Assembly: GCA_017562135.1 (NCBI GenBank) | Contig: QEYB01000895.1 | Coordinates: forward strand, 558,001-622,000 | Source of the DNA: Dipylidium caninum | Taxonomy: Eukaryota; Platyhelminthes; Cestoda; Cyclophyllidea; Dipylidiidae | Direction of reading: 5' to 3' | DNA: 64,000 nucleotides | Shown: piece after piece, positions 38,294-51,249 of the stretch | How the letters are laid out: every line of letters starts with the position of its first letter | Numbering within the stretch: position 1 is the first letter of the stretch | Notes under the pieces: model-generated | The model's input: the letters and a program-made list of their open reading frames with translations, nothing else | Database searches by the model: none | What the model was told of the DNA's origin: nothing | Position numbers and translations under genes: made by a program

Positions 38294-40799
38294 AGACAGG
38301 TGTATTTGGGGTGAACAGGAGGGCGAGGGGGGGGGAGCTTGGAAGCCGACAAGCTAGAGGACGCACATTCACCAGGGTGAAGCAATGCGGTCTAGCTCGA
38401 CACGGTGAAAAAGCCCCCTCTCATAGTAGACACTGTTACCCAGAGGAATCTATCCTAGGAGGAGATGGTTTCCCAAAAAGTAAAAAGTCCCCCCACTAGG
38501 GCAGGCATTCAAGGCCATATCTGTCTTAAAATAACGCCTGTCTAAACCAACTTCACTCTATGGTTTGGCGCACAAGCCTATCAATTTCGTTTCTGCAAAT
38601 TAGCTTTTCTAAAACCAACGGGCTCTGATATGGCTTAGATGTCGGCAAATGGTTAATAGTGTGGTCACCAGGGTGCACAAGCAGGCATTCTTATAGCTGC
38701 ACTGTTACCCGAGTACAAAGAGGAACTCCCACAAAACGAACAATTGGCAAGTAATATTTTGGCTGAAGACGGTGGCCGGAGAAGGCAACGTCGGAGAAGG
38801 ATTGAGGGGCGACATTCGGAGCTACTGCGGCCTCGAGACAAGAACGCAGGTGGACCTAAGGTGTCTGTGGGTAAAAGTAACTTGGTCACTTATTAGACGC
38901 CGTTTTCATGACCAGTCGGCCAAGAAAAGTTGGGAGTTACGACCACTCCCAAAGATACACGGCACGTGGCGTATTACACAGAGGATACGATTACATCGCA
39001 CCGAATGTCATGTGGTCGTGTGCCGACAAAAGTTGCCCTTCACTCGCCCGCGAGCCCAGCTTTCGGTGTGCAATCCATCCATTGCTCAAGGAATTGGGCA
39101 TCTTCTCTTGCCTCACAGAAATTTGGGTGCTTCAAAGCTAATCACAAAGCGGCAGAAACCGGTTTCATGCAAAATTTCATTTTGTAAATCTAATTGAACA
39201 TTAGTGAGAAGTTGAAATGAACGAGATTTGGGCAGATCGTCCCTATGATCCACCAAAAGGTCAAAACACTTTAAAATTAAGTAGGGATTTCATCTAACTC
39301 TTCTAACAGAGCACCTTCTTCCTCCGGGTTCCGTGGCGCCATCCACCCGCAGCCAATTTGTCAAGAGAATGTCGGCTCATCTTCAGATTCGTATCGAAGT
39401 TGAGAGGTTGGAAAGGCGTCTAAAAGGCCAATTACTCTTGGATCACGTTGCCAGACCGCTGAGTGACACTTGCGAGGTTGACCAGGACTGGAGAAGAGGC
39501 TAATCACCCACGCCGTGTCCCAGAACCCTGCCCTTGAAGACGTAACGAGGCTGCCCCACAATTTTGCAAAGCTGAATTAAAGGGAACAACCCGTTCGAGG
39601 AGTACAGTAAACTGCTCGTGGTTTGTCGGTTGTGACAAAGCCCGATCCGCCCATTTCCAACTCATAAACGTCTCCGAATCTTCTAATAACTTACTCCAAC
39701 GCCCAAGGTGCTCAGAGAATTTCTGACGCTTTCCACATCGCGGTGTCTGGAATTTGCTTTTAAGGGGCAGAACCAGACTGGCCCATGGGGAGTCGAGACG
39801 ACGGGAGTGAAACGCACTGATGTCTCCTAGTAGACTAGTTTTAAAAACAGCGTTTGCTTCATAGACTGCGGGGAGTGGAATAGCCATTCACAGATCACAC
39901 AATTGGGCGCCATCCTGTCCAACTTGTATATGAACAACACCCAATCAACATAATTGCAATTGCCTTGGCAGATCTAAGATACTCGCATTCAGCGGGAGGC
40001 CGTCTAACCTCTGCCCGTGTTTGGAGAGAGAGACTGTGGGCGTGAATTCTTGACCCGACACACTTGACATGGCCGTGCAACCCCTTCCAACGGATTCCAC
40101 TTAGTTAGGATCTCGCCTTACTTCAAGTCTTACTGGGCAAGGTGTCGTGTGTCGTGGTCAGGAAACGTTCCCTCGTGGAAGACTATTTGTGGCGACGATT
40201 CCACAGACGAACTTTAAGAGCACAGTAGTTTGAAAAGGTGCTATTAGTGATAAATCTAATTGTTCCTGTAATACACCGTGTGTAAAGAAGAATTTAAGTG
40301 GCGCCCAGTGCCAATGGACGTTGTGAAGGAGGAGATTGGCACATTTGCAATATGGGGATGCTTGAGACAACAAGAATTGACCACTTAAATAAAATGTGAA
40401 ATCCTGTGAGCGAAGATTGTAGAGTGCGCAACTCCTTACTACACGGAGCGTCAGCCACCACACAGTGGGTTGATTGCCACATTTTCCGACTACATCTGCG
40501 CAGGAAGTTCTGCTGCCAGGCCTCACCGACCTCGAAGAGGACGACGTCTTTGCCTGAGGGAGCGTCAATCGCTCAACAGTGAGAAAGCGCCAGGGAAGAC
40601 GGAACTGTCTCTTATTTGGAAAAAAGGAGTGATTTTTGGGAAAAAAACCATCCATGAAATTGTGAAGGAAAAATGGCATTGGGCAGAGCATTTGTATCTT
40701 CCTTGTGGAGTTCCTACTCTCCAGTGTCTATTTCATTGCACCTCCGAATTCATCATATGCAAATTAGCTACAAGTGAAATGAGTCAGGAAGGAAACATA

Positions 40800-40821
40800 C
40801 ACCCACACACACACACACAAA
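40800..40821. repeat. Short CA microsatellite
   Basis: About eight CA units on the plus strand. Confidence 0.7.
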
Positions 40822-43800
40822 CAACCGGTCACTGAATTAACTCGTAAGAAGCGTGGTAGATGGGCTCACAGCCGTGTTTCCAACCATAACGACCACATCA
40901 AACTAAAATTCACTTCGATTTACGAGTTGTTCATTCAGTTTTGTGAGAACACGTCCCTAAGAGGGGTGCCGCGAATCTCATGTGTCTCCAATCCTCATGA
41001 ACGCTTGTTCTGGTCCAACTTCGTTATTATCTCCCTCACTGCTCATATAACTCGCCTCCTTATTGTATCTGAGTAATATCGACGGTAAGATGGGATTTAC
41101 CAAACGAAGCAAATTTTCAACGTCCAAGAGAGCCTTTCCGTCCGTGACTATGCGCAACCTGGGATCCTGAAATTCTTCCGATGCTGTGCGTCTCATTCAA
41201 CACGACGCAACTTTTGTCCGAGTCCCGCCTCCTCAACCTGTCCGAAGAGATGCCCCTCAGCCAGTTGGGCCGCCCTCTCGAACGACTGACTCACCGGTCA
41301 GTGGCACAGTGGAGAGAGAATTTACCACAACCACCACGTGCGAGCGTGGAGGTGGCGATCTGTGAGGCCAACATAGTTGAACACACAAGCTGCTCCGAGT
41401 GCCACGGAGACCGCTGTTATCCCATTCCCGGCCCCGACTTCGCCCTCGTCTCACAGGAAAAGTGGCAGCGAGTAACTCTGCCCAGCCGATGTGAGCAGCA
41501 ATGCAGGCGACGGAGGTGCCTCAAGGCTTCCTCAGAAGAAGAGAACCATACGAGCAGAACAGTTTAGGTGTCAGTCATGGACCGGGAGAGCCTGCCACTT
41601 TGGTCGACCCCAAATGCCGCCAAAGTCCCATTCGCGGCAGGGGTGAACTCCTCCGTCAGGGTTGGGGGTCAAAGCATGTGGTTGACGAGGGTGGGGCTTC
41701 TCATTGCTCGGAGGATGTGTGGGTTTTATTCCGCTTTCGGTGTTTGATCAGAATTTCGTCCTAATGATGGTCCCACGCACGGCAGGCACTGCAGCTAAAA
41801 GGCTCAGCGATCACAATTTTCGCCCTCGAGGACACTTCTCAAGTGTAAAATTCCATTCCCCTCTGGAGTGAGCAGCTATTTGGGGAACGCAAGCCGCCAG
41901 GCTCAAGTATTAATAAATGTTCCCGTATGCCCAATTACCCAGGGGAAGTGACGAGTGCCACCCTCGCTATCCGCTTCGTTTCCGTCCGACTGGGGGAGGT
42001 ATGTGTTGTAGGCGGAATCCACTTCCAGGCCCAGCTATCACTGCGCCCCCTCCCCCCTTCCCCTGTGGAGCCCTTGACCACCTTTAGGCGAAATTTCTTT
42101 GCATCGTGCTCCCACAACGCTGCTCAATCGCTCAGTTTCTACCCGCAGGTTACAGGTGGACTGTTTCCAGGGGGTTAATTTGTATGTGTTAAAGGTAAAA
42201 AAGGAAGTGAATAAAGACAGAAATGACGGGAGACGATTACTACTGGGCTCGGAGTCGAGTTGCCCTCAGACGGTGCGGAGGTGTTAAGCCTAACGGCGGC
42301 AACTCAACAATCAGCCATTTCACAGTACGCGAATGGTCAATGATGACTTCGCCTTAGGGTCGGGGCAGCCCTGCAGCTCCAGTGGAGGTTGGATTCGCCC
42401 GACCAACTTACTCCTGCACCCAGAAGACGATAACGCAATAATGTGGCTGTCTCTCTTACGACGTGCCGACGTCAAGTCACCTGGGGAGGACGCGGTTGTC
42501 AGCAATTCGCCTCCTCCGTGTCACCTCGTCGAGCTCGCCGCGGTTAGCCTCAGTGCTCGAGCTGGCGCCGAAGTAAAGCCGCGCCATTCCACTGAAGAGG
42601 CCATGGAGTATTTTATGACCCGGACGCTCCGCTCCTCAGCACTCCCACAGACAACACCGTGGCAGCCGAGGCGAGTTGTCGGACGTCCTGTCTCCGCTAC
42701 AGTCCCGACTCTCATAATCTCCGCGGTTCAGTAGTCGACCAAATGCTTTTTCGCCACCCTTGCTACTAAGGTGAGTGAGAAATGGACCCGGCCCAAATGA
42801 TTGAACCAAAAGGCAGATGATGTCTAAATGAATTCTTTGCGGTTCCCCTCCGTCGTAGTTGCCATGACTGAGTATTGGAAGGAACCGCCATGATTTCACA
42901 CTAAACTGGGTTACGTTCTTTTAAAAGCCCTCAATGCTACTGATGCCTCGCAAGTGTGGAGCCACTGAATTCTGTAATCTTCGGGGAGCACTGGAAGCTG
43001 TGTGCTGTTCACATGGAAGACACCCACCGCGATGAATCCGACGTCGTCTGCTTTAGCGCGAACACCACCCAACACCGACGACGGCGCTCAGGGCCCGTCC
43101 ACCCTTCAACAAAAGTGATTTGTTCGACACAATTGTGCAGGACCGTCCAGATCCCCCCAAGGCGTGCCATATTCCTCGGACCGGAAGACATTTGGCACAG
43201 CCGAGACAACGGAGGCAAAGGAACGGCAATCAGACCTACCACTCACCCCCCAAAATGTTTCTCTTGCCGGATGTCAGACTCTCGAAACTGCATAAACTGT
43301 TGTGTTCTAAAGTAGGATCCGTGTGAAACTAATCCAACTGCTTCTAGTCTTTGATGTTCATGGCGAAACCATAAGTGGCTGCGGACAGTTTCGATTTTGT
43401 TAAATATTCCTCCATTCTTTCAGCAACTGCGTCGTTGAAAACTCACGTTCATGCGTAAGTTCAGTATCGTTAAAAGGGCGAATGAAGGAGGTGTCGTGGA
43501 GGAGGAGGAGCCGAGGAGGAGGAGGAGGGGGAGGTACACAATATGACCGTCAAAGTGAGGGAAATAGGAGTCGTCAGAGCGTGGAGCAGAACTTTCTCTC
43601 TGTCCTTGCATCGCGAGTCAATTTCGCCATCGTCAGAGTGGAGGAAAAGACGATGGTTGCCTTAACTCCCCTCTTCTGCCGGAGAGGTGGTCTCCTCAGA
43701 ATGTGGACGGGAATAGCAGTGACATACATCGTTGAATTGGCCGAATCCGTTCTCAACCCTTTCAACGCCTTACGCCACCGGACACGCAATTTCGCGTTTT

Positions 43801-44589
43801 TTCTCCTATCAACCACTTTCCTGCGTTGCAGGGCAGTCGGCTTTCTCCGGTCCGGGCGATAGAGTTCGGGTGTTGCAGCGTCCCACATTTGCTTAACGAC
43901 CGGTGTCATCGACACATTTGTCTCATCCGGTACTCTTCTCATGCCATTTAATCGTCGATGAAATACCCCGATTCTTTGAGCGAGTACATCTCGAAATTTG
44001 CGTGATAGGAGGGCGTCAAAGCAGGGTGCATGACGTTTCTCACGACACTCTGATGGAACACTCGGAGTGACTGTGTAAAAGGTGCATACTTTCGAGGTTT
44101 AGCGGAGACGCAATCGCCGTCACAACCGCGGAGTCGACAAGGGTGTCGATGGTCAAAGGTGGACAAATTGGAAATTTTCGTGGGAGCCTGCGAATTCTGT
44201 TAACAACTCGAAGCTGCGAGGGGAGATTACGGACGACAGGGTCTTGCCAAAGAGCCAAAAACGAATACTTTCACGCAACGCCCACGACAAAATCGCCATC
44301 TGCGCCTGGAATGGCGGATGCAGCGTCCGGTGGTCTTCTCGAGCTGTCTCCAATCGCTCGTTGCGGTTCAGCACTAAAGTGCAGTGGAATCAAGGCTTTT
44401 GATTACTCGAAAGTCCCTACTGCTGATATATTCCTCCGAGGAGGTCACCTCCTCAAATGAATTTGCTCGTTGAATAGGAAATTGCAAAACCTGAAATAAA
44501 TGAGCAGTTTCTTGGGCCTTCAACCTCACGACACTGCGAGATGAGAGTGGGTGGTGACGGGACCTCGGTGATTAGGTCAAAAGGTCACC

Positions 44590-45190
44590 GAACCCAGTCA
44601 AAACGTCTCCTTCGGGTTGTACCCTACCTCCCCGCCTTCAGCCCTTCAAATCCTCCTAACTAACATGTCGCGTCGCCCCGTTTACCCACTTCTCAGCATC
44701 CACCGCCTCATTCCCTCCTTCCTCTGCTCACGTGCGTGTTGTTCCGGAGGTTCCTTCCATTCTGCACCACTTCGTTGATGCCCTCATCGTTTGACATCCC
44801 TCTCGGATACTCCACAACCTCGTCGTAGACCACCACATCCCTCCTTCGCCTTCTCCGTTCCCATTCGCCCCTTCTATGCAGATTGCCTAGCGGTTTCGTC
44901 CGCTCATCTTTTGAAAATTTCTACCTCCTTCCAAATGCACCCCCCTCCCCTTTAAGCAAAACTTCCTCGTTCTACCATTAGTTTACTCCTATTATTGTGG
45001 AAATTTTCACCTTTGATTGCTGACAAGATTGCAGATAACCCGCCCCCCCTCCTCCGTCTATTGCCCTAGTCTCCAGACGCTGCCATCTCCTCCTCTTCGC
45101 CGAAATTCGTCCCTTTTTTCCCCCTACTTTGCACCTCTTCTTCCCTTTTTTTCCTAACCTCCCTTTCACTTTCAATGCGATGTCTCGCCG
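44590..45190. other. Pyrimidine-rich tract
   Basis: About 600 bases in which the plus strand is dominated by C and T, with many runs such as CCTCCTTCC. It does not encode a convincing protein on either strand. Confidence 0.6.
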
Positions 45191-46054
45191 AGCGCCTCGC
45201 GTATACGTTCCGTCTGGGGCAACAGGAACGAACCGGAGAGAATATGACATACTTGTTAGACCCACTTGATTTTTAAGGCGCTTCAGTTATTCCCCTCAAC
45301 CTCCGGCGGCCGAGGCTTAACTTTCACCTTCCTCTTCCCACACGTTGCGTATCGGTAGGAGTGGAATACACAAGAGTCCGCTGGCGAATAAACTCTGACA
45401 AGAGTACTCTCAGCGGACTGACATCGGGTGACGACGCTGCACTCGGGCCCACGCGGTCGTTCGCCGCGCCCTCGGGTACCCGTCTCGCACGCGCGGACGA
45501 GCCGTGCTGTCCGTCGGCGGTCGTGGGCGCACTGGCAAAGCCGACTTGATCGGGGCGCCCGACTCGTCGTTCACACTGGCCGAGTACCCTGTTCCGCCGT
45601 CGCGTCCACTCGACTGCCCCGACGTCCACGTGGCACAACAAACACATTCTCGTACTTCACCTTCCGCTGTGCGGGCCGGCGATTTGCACCTTCGAAATCG
45701 CGCACTTGTGTTGTGAAATTTTTCACCTTAAACCGATTCCTGGGCAAAAATAATACATCTGCACTCCTTAGAGGCAAACTAATTACCCATTTCGAGGGCC
45801 TTTCAAATCGTCTGGCCATCATTCAGACGACTTCTTCGTAGGGCAGCAGACAACAGCTGCGGCGGAAGAGAGACAGACCGCTGACGTTAGTGTTTGAACA
45901 AAGGAACTTTTGTTTTATGCGCGTCCGGAGCATACGCAGTTGAATTACCACCCTGGTCCAGCTGCACAACGGAGTAGACATTTTCTTATGTTCTTATTTG
46001 CAACCTAAAAAGTCTTTCAGTAATGTTGTGCAATGGTGTTTTCTTTGAAGTTCA

Positions 46055-47350
46055 GGAGAACTTTACCCAGTCGACCGGAAAAAGAGAAGACAAGTTGACA
46101 AACAGAGAGACGGAGAAAGAGAAGTAGAAGATGTCGATGAGACTGAAATCACAATCAGGGAAGTCGAGCTGGCACAGGAAGAAGAGTTGCAACAAGTTAC
46201 GGAGGACGAAACAAAGTCCGGTGAGGAGGAGAGTGAGGAAATGACGAGAAGCGAGGACAGCATGAGTGAAGAGGGAGATGTCGAAGAGGGCGAATGTAAC
46301 TGGGATGAAGCGATGGCCGAACCGAGGGCAGTGAAAATTGAGGGAGCGATGGAGACCAAGACAATCAACGACATGGAAAAGGTTGAAGAGTCCTAGTTGG
46401 ACCAATGAGGAGAAAAATGGACCAAAAGGCGAGCCGGAGGAGGCGTCGAGAATGGGGAAATTGGGGCAAGAAGAAAAGGAAGCTGATTTAAGGGGTATAT
46501 CAACAGGAGATGCTCGAGAAAGTGATAACGAAGATAATGAAAGCATCATGAAGGAAGCTGACACGATATCAGAGGTAGAATATGCCGACAATCAAGAGGC
46601 TTCATTAGAAGGTAAAAGCATAAACACCGGAGAGGAGCAGTGTGATGAGGTAACAGAGGTGTCAAAGCATATTGTTGACTTGCTTCAGGAGACGGAAAAT
46701 AAGTGGGAGTGCAGCGAGACGTACGAGGTGGAATCAGACGAGCAGGAGGCTTCTCTTTCTGTTTCTGAAGAAGACCAGTCAGTGGACGAGGATGAAGTTA
46801 GTTCAATGGAGGATAAAGCACGAAATGTGGAGATGGATGGAAAAAAAGGTGAAGGCTTAATGAGCACAGACGAAGTGAAAGCGAACACAGTTGGATCGGC
46901 CGAGGTGGTGCCGCAGGTGGAGGACGAAGAGAGCAATTTCAAGAACGAGGAATTTGAAATTGTCATAAAGCATGCCTACGAAGTGGTGCAAATAAGAGAC
47001 GAACTTGCGGATAATAAAGAAGCAACGCAAACAAACGTGGTCGAAGAAGATGAGAATGTTGAAGAGAAGGCGGAATGTGACCAAATGGAGGGAACCAGTG
47101 AGGTCACATGCGAGGAACAGGAAAGTAAGGGGGATGACGGCATCATGTGGTGGAACCGGCAACAGAGGTGAAGGAAGGCGGAGAAAATCAGAATGTCATC
47201 CCTCGACATGAACAAATGACTTCAATGGAAGTTGTGGACGAAGATGACAAAGAGGACATAGATTTGGCGATGAAAAGAGTGATGTCCTCGACAAGTCTGG
47301 TGAATGTACAGATGGAGAAAAGTTATGACGATTACGGAGCAGCCGTGTAA
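46055..47350 (+). CDS. Glu-rich low-complexity protein, 5' end not found
   Basis: Three exons: about 46055-46380, 46412-47128, 47170-47350. Canonical introns of 31 nt (46381-46411) and 41 nt (47129-47169) restore a single reading frame across what would otherwise be two stops. An acceptor-like TTGAAGTTCAG precedes the first exon. The frame starts ELYPVDRKKRRQVDKQRDGE and continues with Glu, Asp, Ser and Thr-rich sequence (REVELAQEEELQQ, SKHIVDLLQETENKWECSE, ESDEQEASLSVSEEDQS), ending DLAMKRVMSSTSLVNVQMEK and YDDYGAAV. No domain was recognised. Purine excess on the sense strand is extreme. It could be a nuclear or cytoskeletal disordered protein. The GC-rich sequence near 45.4-45.7 kb may hold its first exon. 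Confidence 0.6.
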
Positions 47351-50117
47351 GTGTAAGACCACGACTCTGTACGAGGAGCCGAATAAATTCCCCATTTCGT
47401 ATTACCATGTTTAATCCATTAAGGGGAATAGCAGATGCTCTAGCGATGTGAAAAAACTGTTAACTTCTTTGTAACACCAATCCCTATGCTCCTTTTATGG
47501 AAAAAATATGAACAAATGAACAAAGAAGGGATTTCTACTACTTTTCGCTAGCGGAAGTGAGGTGCCGCTGATTTGCCTTTACTTAGCCTAACAGTCCAAT
47601 TGAGTTTTTTGTTTGGGGTTTGGATCAAATCTGCAGCACCTCGTATTCCACGAGCAACCACGTCACTTTTACTCAACATTCACTTTCAATGATTAGCTGA
47701 CCTTAAAGCGTAGCCTCGGCTAAGCTCTACACTGCCAATGCCCAAGTCATTTAACTCTCGATATACACCAACATTAAATTTCCTCCCAATTGAGCATCGA
47801 AAAAGTGGTTCAGAGATTGGGTGGATCTCGGCATGAATTTATGGCGACCTGACAAAAAGCTGGCTGCCTGGGCGGATGATAAATGGAAGGAAAGTGAAAT
47901 GCCAAATTCCGTGTTCTAAGCTTAATAGAAGCGGACATTAGGCAACGATAATAAAGCATCAGATGTCAGTCTCAATCGGAGCAAACATAGTGATGGGAAT
48001 GCAGGAAAAGGAAGAGCAAGTCTATCAGGCATTTACACAAAGCCCTTAAATTTTGTCTTCAGCCTTAAACAAATCATCGCATTTGTGTATAGCCAGCGAT
48101 TGCTTAGAAATTCATGTTTGAAGCTTGAAGAACAGGCAAGAACAGAAAAAGTAAAATTCTCCACTCTCCTTTCCTCAGCATAAAATTTAGCACAACTCAG
48201 CATTGATTTCATTCAGGCAACAGGAGCATTTTAAGGAGCGTAAAACCACTAACGGCACCATTTGAATAGGTTACTAGGCCTGCAAGATATATAAAGGGCA
48301 GCCCAGAAACAACTCACGGTCAAACGTCGCTCAACTCTGCCAAATAGGAGCATTTTACCCTGTAATGAGGGGTTGGGAATAGGGCGGAGTCTCTCATTAC
48401 GTGGTACAATACTCACAATGTAGGAGAGTGAAACGGAGAGACGAGAGACCCGTCCACCGCGAGGCGCCGACTCCGCCCGCGGCGCCATTTATACTGTCCG
48501 CGCAGCGCTGCACTTGGGTGCACACTGCTGTGTGTCGTGTGCACACAATCGCGGTTCTATCGATTTCCGATTTGTACGATCGTGGCCTTGTCACCTTTTC
48601 GAGTACACGACACCCTCGCTTCGCTCTCTCTCTCTCTCGGTGTTGGCACCGGCGGCGAGATCTTGGCAACTCGTGAGCTGACGCCTATTGCGCCACCTCC
48701 CTCCTTCGGCATTTTAACGGTTTCGGCGATTTTCCATGCCCCATGCGTTTATCTACATACTTGGATTCACATTTAGCAAAATTATTTGTTTTAACAACTC
48801 TTTTTCTTATTTACTTCCCTTGCACTCGTTTTTGTGGCCCTTTGACTAATTACTTCATCACTTTAAATTGTGGACCAAAAGAAAAACGCGCTCAATAGGT
48901 ACCCGACTTAAAACACCACAAGTCGGCTACGCAGAGTAACCAACAAGACTATTTAAAGACAGAGCCGTGTAACATGGATTTTAAGCCCGAACTTGTCCTT
49001 CAGACAATGATTCTCATAGAAATGATTTGAAGAGTGTTCAGGTCGCCGTTCTCCGCAAAATTGCCAAATAAGGCAGGCGCACCACCATTCTCATTTTATA
49101 GACTACCACGATATTTAACATTTTCCTTGTAAGTTGGTTTCATTAAGTATGACACGAGCAGAGGATATCTTCCAAGAATCCTGATCACAGAACGTGGCAT
49201 TGCGTTGTGGCCTTGAGCTCGCTTTTGAGCTTAAGACGGGTTAATTTTCACTAAATGTAAACTACACTTTCGGCTCTCCTTCCGATAAAGCGTAATTGGA
49301 GTGCATATTGTGAACGAGATTGAGGGTACTTAGTTGAAGAGCGCTTGTGTATTTGATGGAGAATAATGTGAATACGTTCCTCGGGTATGTCGCGTGCTTT
49401 TTTTCACCATCATGTAGCTCTTGCAGGACGTTGGGCGTCCCGGATACACTCGGTCGCCGCTTTCACCCTCCCCCCTCCCACCCCTCCCCCTCCGTCCCTG
49501 CACTAATCGGGTGGCGGGGCTCATGGTGGAAGCTCATGGAATATCTTCCGCACCGAAGTAAGGTGAAACAGAGGAAAGCACGCTTGATTATACCTAATCT
49601 CAGTTGAAACATGCCTCGGTCTATCGCTAAGTGGTTTATACAATGTGGTTAAGGCGACATGTAGAAATAATAGTCTCTAGGGGGCCTCTTAACCGTAATT
49701 TTCTGGGGCTTAGCTACCTCGTAAATCTGCGAAGCAGGGAAAGCACGATTATAACAACCTTTGGTGTCAGCTTATAAGCTACGCATAAATGGCTGTCTTC
49801 AAAGACCCAATTTATAATGTTGCACGTACTTCCTACCATCGAGAACACTACTTCCAAGTTATTATCAAAGGAAATCGGAAGTAGCGCCACCTTAATTTAG
49901 ACACATGGCCTACAGCCATTTACTCGAGTTTATTCATCCGCAAATCTTTTTCTACGGCCAGACAAGTAGGACGGTGAAAGGGATGTCCTAGACCGAAGTT
50001 TATTTTTTTGAACAGAAAATGTTGCATACTTTATTAGTCCACCAATCGGTTTTCCACCATCTTCATCCTTCAGAAGGGGTTCGTGATATTCGTGTTTGAA
50101 AAATATTTGGTGCAATT
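47351..50117. other. Interval without supported gene
   Basis: AT-rich apart from a GC-rich island at about 48390-48690, which includes a CT microsatellite (48624-48637) and could be a promoter, and a C-rich patch at 49455-49500. At 49930-50115 a minus-strand frame (LHQIFFKHEYHEPLLKDEDG) looks protein-like but lacks a splice model. Confidence 0.4.
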
Positions 50118-51231
50118 TTAGGTTACTTTGACGTTGCCTCGCATATCAATTCGAGATCCGAAGTTTGCCGAGGTGAAAGTGGACTTCATAATCTCAATAA
50201 CTAAGTAAACGTACCGACGATTCCTCTTTTTACTAACCCAAAAAAAAGACCAGATTTTTTCTGGATCTAATGATTTTTAATGGCCGCTTCGTGAACGATG
50301 TTCCCACGTACACTTTCGACTAATATCCAGCCGTGCAGAGTAGGAAACATCGCTTTGCAGGCAACGCTCCTCGACAAATAGTGGAACTCTCACAAGAACT
50401 TCGATAAACTTGGATATCCTTGCGTTTACGCGTGTCTGCGTGGTATCTGCCCGCTTGCGGTCCAAGAGAAACCATTAAAATAAGGTGGCTTTGTTAAATT
50501 ACTTTGAGGAATGTTAACATGTACAAAATAGATAACTCGGAATTTTTGCTACTGCTAAACATCAACAAATGAGGGACATTTGTCTATATATTCACGCGAT
50601 TATATATATATATATTAGAGCTCTAAGCAGGAGAAATGAGTACTACGGTCGAGCTAAAACAACATCTACTTATTATAATCGAAATGCAGTGCCACACCTA
50701 ATATTTCGTTAGAATCTGAGCCGCACTCATTGGATGTGGTGCGTTCTCTGCCCGCATTTCGGTCTTCAGGATGGGTTCATCTCACAAACTACCTCTCCTT
50801 GGTAATTTATAAAAGGGGCTTAGGAGTTTGGGTAACCAGCGTTGCCGGTGGATAGTCCGTCCACTAACCTCAAAGGGGAGACTTTGTAGACGACATCCAC
50901 TCTTATCTTAGAGAGGATGGATTAAAATCTGATCCAAGAATTCTTTACTTTTTATCCTGAGTCCCCTTTGCAATATTTATGATTATGGCAATGGTAATGG
51001 AAGATACTCGAACTAAATTCGTAAAATGAATTCCTACGTGAAACTTTCCCAAAGTCGACAAAATTATTTGGGGATTGAGAGGGCTTGGTGCTGGCACCAC
51101 AGATGAATGAGGGCACGTGATTGACTCGTATTCCAGTCAGATTGGCCATTTTTGGCGTACGCATACACGGAAAGTAGAAAGGTCCATCAATCACAACAGG
51201 TGCAAAAGGAACTGATGTAATGGGTAATGGT
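50118..51231 (-). CDS. Unidentified minus-strand gene fragment (two exon candidates)
   Basis: The upstream exon candidate begins after an acceptor ATTACATCAG near 51232 and reads APVVIDGPFYFPCMRTPKMA, then NLTGIRVNHVPSFICGASTK, to a GTAGG donor near 51040. The downstream candidate 50118-50200 follows TTACTTAG and reads IEIMKSTFTSANFGSRIDMR, then GNVKVT, to a stop. Both need the same entry or exit phase (1), so they could be joined directly or through a middle exon near 50465-50310 (SKFIEVLVRVPLFVEERCLQ). I do not recognise the family. The model is incomplete. Confidence 0.35.
50600..50616. repeat. TA microsatellite
   Basis: About eight TA units within AT-rich intergenic or intronic DNA. Confidence 0.7.
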
Positions 51232-51249
51232 GTCGTCCTGTATCATGGG

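Larger units (their letters stand above)
35779..46054. other. Ten-kilobase interval without recognisable gene
   Basis: 35.8-38 kb is AT-rich. It may hold the 5' exons of the 35-kb gene. 38-44.5 kb is GC-balanced and full of unrelated open frames of 60-180 codons on both strands, which I read as low stop density. 44.55-45.2 kb is a pyrimidine-rich tract and 45.35-45.7 kb is GC- and CpG-rich, a possible promoter of the Glu-rich gene. No transposon proteins, tRNA or rRNA were seen. Confidence 0.4.

Noticed and set aside
38000..44500. Dozens of open frames of 60-177 codons on both strands
   Set aside because: They overlap one another in all frames, lack splice-consistent extension and known motifs. 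The region simply has few stop codons because of higher GC.
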